Below are positions 1 through 5,857 of a stretch of 5,886 nucleotides of DNA, piece by piece; the stretch's first letter is position 1, and every line of letters begins with the position of its first letter. This DNA comes from Deltaproteobacteria bacterium (GTDB taxonomy: Bacteria > Myxococcota_A > UBA9160 > SZUA-336), in assembly GCA_030665705.1 (NCBI GenBank), contig DAOUZG010000129.1, positions 1-5,886 on the forward strand, written 5' to 3'. The notes under the pieces are model-generated. The model worked only from the letters and a program-made list of their open reading frames with translations, did no database searches and was not told the DNA's origin. A program made the position numbers and the translations under genes.

Positions 1-13
1 ATCGTCGGATTCT

Positions 14-1114
14 CTACCCGATGCCGGGGGGAGCCATCGTGCGATCTTCCCCGAGTCTAGTCTCCGAACCGAAGGGGCACGACCCGTCCTCGAGGGTCCG
101 CCGACCGGGCTGCTTGCGGTGCGCCCGGACGAAGGCGGCCAGGTCGCCTTTGAGCCGGGCGAGCTCGGCCGCAAGGCAGGGGAGGTCTCCGAGGTAGGTC
201 CGTCGAGCCACGACGTAGGCGTTCGAGAGGGGAACACCGGCAAATCCCGAGTAGCGGCGCGTCTGCCACGGCACCGTCTCGAACTCGACGGTCTGGTACC
301 GCTCGAAGATGACCTGGCGCTCCTGGAGGAGGGCCTCGGGGGGAGGCGCTTGGCTGTAGAGCGTCTCGAGTTCCCGAGCGAGGCGCTCGAGGAGTTCGGC
401 AAACCGCTGATCGTCTGCAAAAGCCCGTTTCGCGGCGTCCTGCACGTCAGGCTCGTCTGCGTAGAGCCTCAGCACCGCTTCGTGGCCGACGAACAGGGCG
501 ATCCCCTCGTTGTAAGCCGCCTCGCCGGAGAGGAAGATGCTCTCGTGCACCTGCTCGTGGAGAACCGTGTCGGCGGCTTCGAATGGCTCCAGCCGGAGCA
601 GGGCGCGGGGCACGGGGTCATCGAACCACCCCAAGGTGCTGTAGGTGAGCGCCGGCCGCACGTAGGTGTCGAGGTCGCGTGCATCGAGCGATCTCGCGAA
701 CCGGTACGCGCGCTCGGCGTCGAAGTATCCGCGGTAGGGGACCCGTCCCACGATTGGAAACCACCACGTGATGGGGTCGAGCCGGTGCCGGGGGGCGGCG
801 GTGACGACTGTAACCAGGGGAAGCCCGCCACGGTCGACGAGGTACTGGTGGCTCGTCGAGCGCTTCAGCCCGACCGTCTCGCCGAACGCCGCCGCCCTGC
901 GGACCGTCTCGAGCCCGCGTCGTTCGCGTGCCGTGAGCTCGGACTCCAGCTCCGGCGTGAGCCGTTCCCGCTCGAAGAGCAACCGCACCTGGCCTGCTCC
1001 CACGTGCACCAGGTACGGAACCCCCTGGCATCCGACGAGTGACAGCACGAGAAGGCAGACGGCCGCCCGCAGGGCGTGGCAGAGCGGGATTCGTGCTCTA
1101 CCGGATCGAGGCAC
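14..1114 (-). CDS. Putative zinc aminopeptidase lipoprotein (COG4324/PF10023-like)
   Basis: Product of 366 residues, probably a membrane-anchored zinc peptidase; substrate unknown. Residues 1-29 form a lipoprotein signal peptide: basic residues (R3, R6, R8, R16), a hydrophobic run (about 17-28) and a lipobox LVGC with C29 as the lipidated cysteine. The mature part has the conserved block WWFPIVGRVPYRGYFD (117-132), then the zinc motif HEQVH (H186, E187, H190) followed by NEG (N202, E203), where E203 is the likely third metal ligand. This order matches the putative aminopeptidase family. The C-terminal third is helical and charged. No ATG lies near the signal peptide. The GTG at 1114 is the only usual start codon that gives a complete signal, but its GGGGAG sits directly against it, so the start is uncertain. 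The 5' end overlaps divergent prmA. The long open frame upstream of 1114 is antisense to prmA and is not part of the gene. Confidence 0.85.
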   Translation of the reverse strand: MPRSGRARIPLCHALRAAVCLLVLSLVGCQGVPYLVHVGAGQVRLLFERERLTPELESELTARERRGLETVRRAAAFGETVGLKRSTSHQYLVDRGGLPLVTVVTAAPRHRLDPITWWFPIVGRVPYRGYFDAERAYRFARSLDARDLDTYVRPALTYSTLGWFDDPVPRALLRLEPFEAADTVLHEQVHESIFLSGEAAYNEGIALFVGHEAVLRLYADEPDVQDAAKRAFADDQRFAELLERLARELETLYSQAPPPEALLQERQVIFERYQTVEFETVPWQTRRYSGFAGVPLSNAYVVARRTYLGDLPCLAAELARLKGDLAAFVRAHRKQPGRRTLEDGSCPFGSETRLGEDRTMAPPGIG

Positions 1115-1959
1115 CTCCCCGGGAGTGGGACCGGCTGATCGGGGAGCTTCATGAGCGGGGGACCCTGGGAGTCGAGGAGCGGCCCGAGGACTCACCACCC
1201 CGGATCCTCGCCTACTTCGATGCGAACTCGCCCCACGAAGGGGTGCGGTCCCTCGCCGATGGGGCTCTCGCGATCCTCGTCCGGGACGTCGAGCCCGTAG
1301 CCGATGAGCCGTGGGACCAGCTCTGGCGGGAGGGGCTTCGGCCGAGACGCATAGGACCGCTCTGGATTCGGCCCTCGTGGTGCGAGCCCGCGGGTCGGCC
1401 GGAGATCGAGATCGATCCTGGACGTGCGTTCGGCTCGGGTGAGCACGCGACCACCCGGCTCGCTCTGGCGCTTCTCCTCGAGCAACTCCGGCCCGGAGAG
1501 ACGGTGCTCGACGTGGGGACGGGAAGCGGAATCCTGGCCCTCGGTGCACTCCGGTCGGGCGCCCTCTCCGCTCTCGGCCTCGATGTGGATCTGGTGGCCT
1601 GTGCAACCGCGCGTGCGAACGCGGCTCGCAACCGGGCAAACCTCCTGCTCGTGTGTGCGAGGCTCGACGCGCTCCGTCCCCACGTTCGGTTCGATCTCGT
1701 CGTTGCCAATCTCCTGCTCTCGCGGATGGAGCCCTGGCTTGCACGGCTCGTCGGCCACACCGGGCGACGCTGTATTCTCTCGGGCTACCTCGAGCGCGAG
1801 TGGCCCCGCCTGCGCGCGGCGCTCGAGCCGCTCGGGGTGGTCCCCATTCGGATAGAGACCGAGGAGCAGTCGGGCGAGCGGTGGGGGGCCTGCATCCTGG
1901 CTCACCCGCGCGACCTCCAGTCCTCGAGGAGATCACGCAGGGTGGCGTCGAGCGAGTAA
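1093..1959 (+). CDS. prmA: Ribosomal protein L11 methyltransferase PrmA
   Basis: Cytoplasmic SAM-dependent enzyme that trimethylates amino groups of ribosomal protein L11. The 288-residue length is typical of the family. Residues 1-95 are the L11-recognition domain, starting LYRIEAPPREWDRL and containing the GTLGVEE segment (23-29). A linker with IGPLWIRPSW (87-96) leads into the methyltransferase domain: FGSGEHATT (113-121, usual form FGTGxHxTT), SAM-binding DVGTGSG (140-146), acidic end of strand 2 at LDVD (163-166), and VVANLLL (203-209) near the substrate site. An in-frame GTG at 1039 would add 18 residues with no family counterpart; the GTG at 1093 begins exactly where PrmA proteins usually begin, though its ribosome binding site is weak. 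The last 18 or so residues (about 271-288, arginine-rich) lie beyond the usual PrmA end and come from antisense overlap with the next gene. Identification is firm; the start is likely. Confidence 0.93.
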   Translation: MLYRIEAPPREWDRLIGELHERGTLGVEERPEDSPPRILAYFDANSPHEGVRSLADGALAILVRDVEPVADEPWDQLWREGLRPRRIGPLWIRPSWCEPAGRPEIEIDPGRAFGSGEHATTRLALALLLEQLRPGETVLDVGTGSGILALGALRSGALSALGLDVDLVACATARANAARNRANLLLVCARLDALRPHVRFDLVVANLLLSRMEPWLARLVGHTGRRCILSGYLEREWPRLRAALEPLGVVPIRIETEEQSGERWGACILAHPRDLQSSRRSRRVASSE

Positions 1960-2882
1960 CGGGGCTCCCAGCCGAGTGACCGAACGCGTCCGGGATTCCC
2001 GACGAGGGCCAGCTGCTCGCGGGGAGCGGGCCGGTAGAGGGCGTCATCCTGCTCCACCTGCGGCTGGGCGTTGCTCAGTGCAACGAGCCGATCGAGCAGC
2101 TCGCGAATCGAGTAGCCGCGACCGCTGCAGACGTTGTAGACACCGCCGGCCTCTCCCCGGTCGAGCAGCAGCTCGTACGCCGCAACGACGTCCCGAACGT
2201 CGGAGAAATCGCGGATCGGATCGAGGTTTCCGACGCGCAAGACCGCAGGCTGCTCTCCCCGCTCGATCCGCACGAGCTGTCGGGCGATCGAGGATTCCAC
2301 GTACTGCGGGGGGCGTCCGGGGCCCGAGTGGTTGAGCGGCCGTGCCCGGACGACATCGAGCCCGTTGCGCTCTGTAGCGAGCGCACAGCGCTGCTCGGCA
2401 GCCGCCTTACTGGCCGCATAGAGGTTATCCGGGCGAAGAGGATCTTTCTCGTCGTAGGGCGGAGCGTCGGGAGCTCTGGCTCCGTAGGCAATTCCCGTCC
2501 CGACGTAGAGGAGACGTGCGCGTGGACAGAACCGAGCCATGCCTTCGAGCAGGGCGTCGACCGCTCCGTAGTTCACACGGAGGGCCTCCATCGGATCGCG
2601 CTCGGCGTCGGGAGGGAACGAGACGGCCGCGAGGTGCACGATGCAGTCGGGCCGGACGTCGTTCAGGATACTCGTCGTGAGCTGCGCGTCGCCCAGGTCC
2701 GCCGCAATCCAGCGTGGGCCTTCCGGAGCGTCGTGTTCCTCGGGAAGCCGAACGCCGACCACCTCGTCGCCCCGTTCGAGCAGCCTGGGAACGAGCCAGC
2801 GTCCGACGAATCCGGCGGCGCCGGTGACGAGCGTGCGTCGCGCCTGCCCCGAGCCGTCCGCCGCTTGTCGTTTCTCCTCCAT
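1902..2882 (-). CDS. NAD(P)-dependent sugar reductase/epimerase, GDP-4-keto-6-deoxy-mannose reductase-like
   Basis: Extended short-chain dehydrogenase of 326 residues, acting in the cytoplasm on a nucleotide sugar. Visible motifs: Rossmann GAAGFVG (21-27), acidic D62 in the AADLGD segment, HLAA (83-86), catalytic triad T129 (in VGTGIAYG), Y155 and K159 (YAASK). Further on are RPLNHSGPG (181-189), VGNLDPIRDFSDVRDV (217-232) and YNVCSGRGYSIRELLD (249-264). That last set resembles GDP-6-deoxy-lyxo-4-hexulose reductase (Rmd), which makes GDP-D-rhamnose, and the related GDP-mannose 4,6-dehydratases. The ATG at 2882 has a clear AGGAGA six bases upstream. No partner Gmd, glycosyltransferase or polysaccharide export gene is in the window, so the real sugar cannot be assigned; other GDP- or dTDP-sugar reductases and epimerases remain possible. 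The 3' end overlaps the end of convergent prmA by 58 bases. Family is certain, the Rmd assignment moderate. Confidence 0.9.
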   Translation of the reverse strand: MEEKRQAADGSGQARRTLVTGAAGFVGRWLVPRLLERGDEVVGVRLPEEHDAPEGPRWIAADLGDAQLTTSILNDVRPDCIVHLAAVSFPPDAERDPMEALRVNYGAVDALLEGMARFCPRARLLYVGTGIAYGARAPDAPPYDEKDPLRPDNLYAASKAAAEQRCALATERNGLDVVRARPLNHSGPGRPPQYVESSIARQLVRIERGEQPAVLRVGNLDPIRDFSDVRDVVAAYELLLDRGEAGGVYNVCSGRGYSIRELLDRLVALSNAQPQVEQDDALYRPAPREQLALVGNPGRVRSLGWEPRYSLDATLRDLLEDWRSRG

Positions 2883-2888
2883 CGAGGT

Positions 2889-2894
2889 TCTCCT
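2889..2894 (-). promoter_or_regulatory. Ribosome binding site of the sugar reductase gene
   Basis: AGGAGA on the minus strand, six bases before the ATG at 2882. It is the best Shine-Dalgarno match on the minus strand in this window and fixes that start, despite the roughly 16-residue non-conserved leader before the Rossmann fold. Confidence 0.75.
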
Positions 2895-2910
2895 GGCGTT
2901 TTCCCTGTTC

Positions 2911-2949
2911 GAGTTCCGATTCTGAGTTCCGGTTCCGAGTTCCTGTTCG
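2911..2949. repeat. Three tandem 13-base repeats in divergent spacer
   Basis: Three consecutive units, GAGTTCCGATTCT (2911-2923), GAGTTCCGGTTCC (2924-2936) and GAGTTCCTGTTCG (2937-2949), share the GAGTTCC core and a TTC near the end. They sit in the 164-base spacer between the divergent sugar reductase and radical SAM genes, just beyond the reductase ribosome binding site. They could be regulator binding sites in the reductase leader or promoter, or simple slippage repeats; the sequence does not decide. The rest of the spacer (2950-3046) is AT-richer than its surroundings. Confidence 0.7.
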
Positions 2950-2990
2950 CGGTGGGCTTCAGACCCGTCGTAACATGAGCCGTCGAAAGA

Positions 2991-3018
2991 TTACAGGGAA
3001 TCTGGTAACTTCAATTCT
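2991..3018 (+). promoter_or_regulatory. Possible weak promoter of the radical SAM gene
   Basis: TTACAG (2991-2996), 16 bases, then AATTCT (3013-3018) is a poor sigma-70-like pair in the AT-richest part of the spacer, about 28 bases upstream of the chosen start at 3047. The match is weak, and promoter rules for this organism are unknown. Confidence 0.15.
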
Positions 3019-3034
3019 AGCGACTACTCCGATC

Positions 3035-3039
3035 GGAAG
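3035..3039 (+). promoter_or_regulatory. Ribosome binding site of the radical SAM gene
   Basis: GGAAG, seven bases before the ATG at 3047. It supports this start over the in-frame ATG at 2975, which has no such site and would add 24 residues of unconserved leader. Confidence 0.55.
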
Positions 3040-3046
3040 TGAGACC

Positions 3047-3934
3047 ATGCGCTACGAGGGCCTCGTCTACAGGCCGCCGAGCGAGGCAGGTTCGCTGATC
3101 ATTCAGGCTACCTTGGCCTGCCCGCACAACAAGTGCGCCTTCTGCGGGATGTACAAGGACCGAAAGTTCCGCGTCCGGCCGCTCGAGGAGGTCATCGAGG
3201 ACCTCGACCTGGCCCTGCAGTATTACGGTCCAAACGGGGTTCGCACGATCTTCCTGGCCGACGGCAACACCGCGGTCCTGCCGACGAAGAAGCTCGTGAC
3301 GATCGGGGAGGCCGCGAAGGCTCGCTTTCCGGACCTCGTACGGATCACCGTCTACGGGTCGGCCAAGTTCCTGGTGAAGAAGAGCCAGGAGGAATGGCAG
3401 CGAATCGCGGAGGCGGGTATCACGCGAATCCACTCCGGTCTCGAGTCGGGCGATGGCGAAACCCTGGAGGCGATCCACAAAGGCGTCACGCCGGAGGAGG
3501 CCGTCGAAGCCTACAACCACGTCCTGGGCGCGGGGATCGAACTGTCGGTCTACCTCATGGTCGGAGTGGCGGGGGTCGAGAGGTGGCGGGAGCACGCGCT
3601 CGGCAGCGCGGAGGTTCTGAACCGGGCACCTCCTGACTTTATCCGACTACGGACCTTCGTCCCCAGTCCGAACACTCCCTGGTACGACCGGTGGAAGGAG
3701 GGAAAGCTGACCTTGCTCTCCGCGCACGAGGCTCTCCAGGAGACGCGGCTCCTCGTCGCGAATCTGGAAGGTCCAACCACGCTCCTTTCGGATCACGTAT
3801 CGAACTTCGTGGATGCTCATGGGCGGATTCCCGAGGACAGGCAGCTGCTCCTCGACGGGCTCGACGAGGCCCTCGGGTGGCCCATCGAGAGATTCCGACC
3901 GCCCACCGAGAGGCTCGCGGGGCTCGGTCTCTAG
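3047..3934 (+). CDS. Radical SAM protein of unknown function (C-x4-C-x2-C type)
   Basis: Cytoplasmic iron-sulfur enzyme of 295 residues that should cleave S-adenosylmethionine to start radical chemistry; its substrate is unknown. The cluster motif is C25-PHNK-C30-AF-C33 followed by GMYKDRKF, so the first spacing is four residues, not the usual three. Next come IFLADGNTAVL (68-78, equivalent of the SAM-binding strand-2 region), RIHSGLESGDGETL (127-140), then KGVTPEEA (145-152) and ELSVYLMVGVAG (165-176) of the half-barrel. The conserved tail is LLSDHVSNFVDAHGRIPEDR (246-265). The MRYEGLVYRPPSEA N-terminus and the TLACPHNKCAFCGMYK block resemble a widespread uncharacterised radical SAM group in bacteria. 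No extra C-terminal cysteine cluster or cobalamin domain is seen. The gene is monocistronic; its TAG stop is also the left edge of the palindromic element. Family firm, function unknown. Confidence 0.92.
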   Translation: MRYEGLVYRPPSEAGSLIIQATLACPHNKCAFCGMYKDRKFRVRPLEEVIEDLDLALQYYGPNGVRTIFLADGNTAVLPTKKLVTIGEAAKARFPDLVRITVYGSAKFLVKKSQEEWQRIAEAGITRIHSGLESGDGETLEAIHKGVTPEEAVEAYNHVLGAGIELSVYLMVGVAGVERWREHALGSAEVLNRAPPDFIRLRTFVPSPNTPWYDRWKEGKLTLLSAHEALQETRLLVANLEGPTTLLSDHVSNFVDAHGRIPEDRQLLLDGLDEALGWPIERFRPPTERLAGLGL

Positions 3935-4097
3935 AACCCCTCTCAAAAACCCACTCCCATCGCCAGGTCGCCCTGGCGGGCCGATCTCTGCGTTGCGCGC
4001 GCTCGGAATAACGACGGATATGCCTCGCGCGCGACGCCTTGATCTCGGCCCGCCAGAACGGCCTGGCTCGGTCCGGGGTTTCTGAGATGGGTTCTAG
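3931..4097. mobile_element. Near-palindromic 167-base intergenic element (MITE/REP-like)
   Basis: The whole spacer between two convergent genes is one imperfect inverted repeat. The outer arms at 3931-3952 and 4076-4097 match at 20 of 22 positions and begin CTAGAACCC. Inner paired blocks are GCCAGG/CCTGGC (3962-3967 with 4062-4067), a perfect 12-base CTGGCGGGCCGA pair (3973-3984 with 4045-4056), and GCGTTGCGCGCG with CGCGCGCGACGC (3990-4001 with 4026-4037), all bonded except one G-U. The apical loop (4002-4025) keeps partial symmetry. It encodes no plausible protein. Terminal inverted repeats plus CTAG at each edge suggest a small non-autonomous mobile or repetitive element. It may equally serve as a bidirectional terminator. 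Without genome copies the mobile nature is inference; the palindrome is directly visible. Confidence 0.6.
3962..4067. terminator. Possible bidirectional transcription terminator hairpin
   Basis: The strong GC stem inside the palindromic element lies between the ends of two convergent genes. Reading minus, it is followed about a dozen bases later by five T residues (complement of 3945-3949); reading plus, by only three T residues near 4079. Neither tail is a textbook uridine tract, so intrinsic termination is plausible but not shown. Confidence 0.3.
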
Positions 4098-4116
4098 GCG
4101 GCTCGAGCGTCGCCTC

Positions 4117-5343
4117 TCAACCGCCGTAGTAGGCCATCGTGGCGCTGGGAACGATGCCGACGCGGGTCCCCGCTCCGTAGGTCTTCTTGAGTACCTGCAG
4201 TGTTTCGTCCCAATTCCGCGTCCAGCTCACGACCTCGGGATTGGAGAACCAGTCTGCAAAGGTCCTGTCGAGGTAACCGGCCTGAATGATCAAATTCAAG
4301 CTGGCCGGGATGGCGCTCACCGGATACTGCCGCCCCCCGTACTCCTCGCCGAACCGACCGAGCAGGTAGTGGATGACCTGACCCTCAGGCGCGTTCGCGA
4401 TGATGGCCACCGTGCCGGTGAGACCTCGGAGCCCGAGAAGGCCGACCAGCACGGCAATCGGCATTTCGTTGGGCTTCGCAAACGCGTTCGCGATCACGAC
4501 GTCCTTGTCCTTCGGGGCGGGGTCGAGCGAGTAGAGGGCCTTCGCTTCTGCGACGGCCTGCTTGTGCGCCTCGATGAAGTCCCCGGCGAACACGCCCGAG
4601 GTCGCCCCGTGCTCGTTGAACACGACGTCGATCTTGAAATCGAGCCCGGCCATGCGGGCCGCCTCTTCGATGTCGAAGCGCATCACGTTCCGGTCGAAGT
4701 TTCCCAACCCGACGCTGTCGAGTGCTTCCTTGGGAACCTCGAGGTGATAGTGCGTGATGCTGTCGATGTGAGACACGCCCGGCAGCACGATCTTCCCACC
4801 GCCCGAGAAGCCGGTGTTGGGGTGGGCGGTCACGCATCCGATGGCGATTTTCAGATCCGCCGACATGACCTCACGGTTGACCGATAGGCGCGTTCCCCGA
4901 CTCGTCGTTCCCACCTCGACGCAGTTCTCGTAGCAGTTGTGGTTGTAGACGCGAAACCGTTCGAGGATCCGGGGACCGATCTTCTTCCGGAGCTCCACCT
5001 GCGAGAGCGCCCCGTGGGTCCCGAGGGCGCAAACGAAGCTGATGTTCTCCTCCTCGATTCCGCCCTCGATCAGCTCGGACACGACCATCGGAGCGATCTT
5101 GTAAGTGGGAGTCGGGCGGGTCATGTCGTCGAAGACGACGACCGCCTTCCGTTTGCCCCTCGCGAGCTCGCGGATGCGGACGGAGCCGATTGGGCTCTGG
5201 ATCGCGTCGGCGATTTGCTGGTCAGTAAGCTCGGGACGCTGCGCTCCCCGCATCGGACAGAGCTCGACGTCCCAGTCATCCGGGAGATCGAGTTCAACCG
5301 TATCGTTGCCGTACCACAGTAACTCGGGAAGGTTTACTTTCAT
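4117..5343 (-). CDS. LarA-family (nickel-pincer) racemase/epimerase homologue
   Basis: Protein of 408 residues, similar in length to lactate racemase LarA. LarA and its homologues interconvert 2-hydroxyacid stereoisomers (lactate, malate, phenyllactate, gluconate in known members) using the nickel-pincer nucleotide bound to a lysine. Key positions are visible: DDMTRPTP (72-79, with D73 and R76), GTH (108-110, H110), HPNTGFSGGGK (H174 to K184, K184 being the cofactor-lysine equivalent), and THYH (197-200) with H200 at the same spacing from K184 as in Lactobacillus LarA. NEHGATSGVFAGD (243-255) is also family-like. The C-terminal half is more divergent; AFAKPNEM (287-294) may hold the distal lysine but I cannot align it securely. 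The ATG at 5343 has GGGGG (5351-5355, minus) seven bases upstream. No cofactor genes larB, larC or larE are in the window. The true substrate is unknown. Confidence 0.88.
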   Translation of the reverse strand: MKVNLPELLWYGNDTVELDLPDDWDVELCPMRGAQRPELTDQQIADAIQSPIGSVRIRELARGKRKAVVVFDDMTRPTPTYKIAPMVVSELIEGGIEEENISFVCALGTHGALSQVELRKKIGPRILERFRVYNHNCYENCVEVGTTSRGTRLSVNREVMSADLKIAIGCVTAHPNTGFSGGGKIVLPGVSHIDSITHYHLEVPKEALDSVGLGNFDRNVMRFDIEEAARMAGLDFKIDVVFNEHGATSGVFAGDFIEAHKQAVAEAKALYSLDPAPKDKDVVIANAFAKPNEMPIAVLVGLLGLRGLTGTVAIIANAPEGQVIHYLLGRFGEEYGGRQYPVSAIPASLNLIIQAGYLDRTFADWFSNPEVVSWTRNWDETLQVLKKTYGAGTRVGIVPSATMAYYGG

Positions 5344-5395
5344 CTCGCGACCCCCACGTTAAAGGTACCATAGGGAGCGACGGGACAACCCAGAC

Positions 5396-5420
5396 GGGGT
5401 CGGACCCGGGGTCGGACCCC
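5396..5420. repeat. Tandem GGGGTC-G-GACCCC dyads in divergent spacer
   Basis: Two adjacent 12-base copies of GGGGTCGGACCC (5396-5407 and 5408-5419). The second, with the C at 5420, is a perfect dyad: six-base arms around one central base. The first lacks only the final C. They fill part of the 93-base spacer between the divergent LarA-family and GFA-family genes and end five bases before the GFA ribosome binding site. A repressor site, an mRNA hairpin near the GFA start, or a dispersed genomic repeat are all possible. Confidence 0.7.
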
Positions 5421-5424
5421 AGGG

Positions 5425-5429
5425 AGGAG
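5425..5429 (+). promoter_or_regulatory. Ribosome binding site of the GFA-family gene
   Basis: AGGAG within GGGAGGAG, seven bases before the ATG at 5437. It is a strong match that fixes the start just ahead of the first zinc-binding cysteines. Confidence 0.8.
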
Positions 5430-5436
5430 CCAGACC

Positions 5437-5856
5437 ATGGTGAGGGGAAGCTGCCTCTGCGGCGGAGCCGCCTACGAGATCGACGGCGAGCTGGAACCGA
5501 TGGCGCACTGCCACTGCTCCATATGCCGGAAGCACCATGGCGCGCCGTTCGTGACCTTCGTCGGCGTCAACACCTCCCAATTCCGCTGGGTGAAGGGGCA
5601 GGATCTCGTCACGGAGTACGAATCATCACCGGGCTCGCGTCGGGGATTCTGCCGGATCTGCGGCTCCAGCCTCCCGCGTCGGGTTCCCGAAGGGGCGCTC
5701 TTCTTCCTCCCGGCGGGGACGCTCGATGACGATCCCGGTACGCGCCCCCAGGGTCACGTCTTCGTCGGATCCAAGGCTCCCTGGGTAGAGATCCACGACG
5801 ATCTCCCGCAGTTCGACGAGTTTCCGCCTGGGTTCGGCCCGGAAGAAGAAAGCTAG
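5437..5856 (+). CDS. GFA-family zinc protein (CENP-V/GFA domain)
   Basis: Small cytoplasmic zinc protein of 139 residues, the usual length for one GFA domain. The fold was named for glutathione-dependent formaldehyde-activating enzyme, but most members have no proven reaction. All expected cysteines are present: C6 and C8 in GSCLCGG, C25, C27 and C30 in HCHCSICRK, then C72 and C75 in GFCRICGSSL. The C-terminal HVFVGSKAPWVEIHDDLPQF (107-126) is also characteristic. No signal peptide or membrane segment is visible. The gene diverges from the LarA-family gene across a 93-base spacer containing paired dyads, so joint regulation is possible but unproven. No formaldehyde dehydrogenase or glutathione gene is nearby, so the formaldehyde role should not be assumed. 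The start is well supported by AGGAG, and the gene ends 30 bases before the window edge. Confidence 0.93.
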   Translation: MVRGSCLCGGAAYEIDGELEPMAHCHCSICRKHHGAPFVTFVGVNTSQFRWVKGQDLVTEYESSPGSRRGFCRICGSSLPRRVPEGALFFLPAGTLDDDPGTRPQGHVFVGSKAPWVEIHDDLPQFDEFPPGFGPEEES

Positions 5857-5857
5857 A

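Noticed and set aside
119..1042. 307-codon open frame on the plus strand
   Set aside because: Antisense to the aminopeptidase gene, whose HExxH and lipobox motifs identify the true strand; the translation shows no domain.
1039..1092. Upstream GTG giving PrmA 18 more residues
   Set aside because: The extra residues are basic and unlike any PrmA N-terminus; the family start coincides with GTG 1093.
1115..2047. Long open frame on the minus strand that could extend the aminopeptidase by about 311 residues at its N-terminus
   Set aside because: It lies antisense to prmA and part of the sugar reductase region, is rich in Arg, Ala, Pro and Gly without recognisable motifs, and would bury a clear lipoprotein signal peptide in mid-protein. 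It is a GC-rich antisense artefact.
1902..2882. Part of an O-antigen or capsule gene cluster
   Set aside because: Only one sugar-nucleotide enzyme is present; flanking genes are prmA and a radical SAM protein, with no glycosyltransferase, flippase or polymerase.
2911..2949. CRISPR-like array
   Set aside because: The 13-base units are contiguous with no spacers and no cas genes are present.
2975..3046. Upstream ATG giving the radical SAM protein 24 more residues
   Set aside because: No ribosome binding site precedes it, and the conserved family N-terminus begins at the ATG at 3047, which has GGAAG at good spacing.
4039..4887. 282-codon open frame on the plus strand
   Set aside because: Antisense to the LarA-family gene and starts inside the palindromic element; no recognisable protein features.
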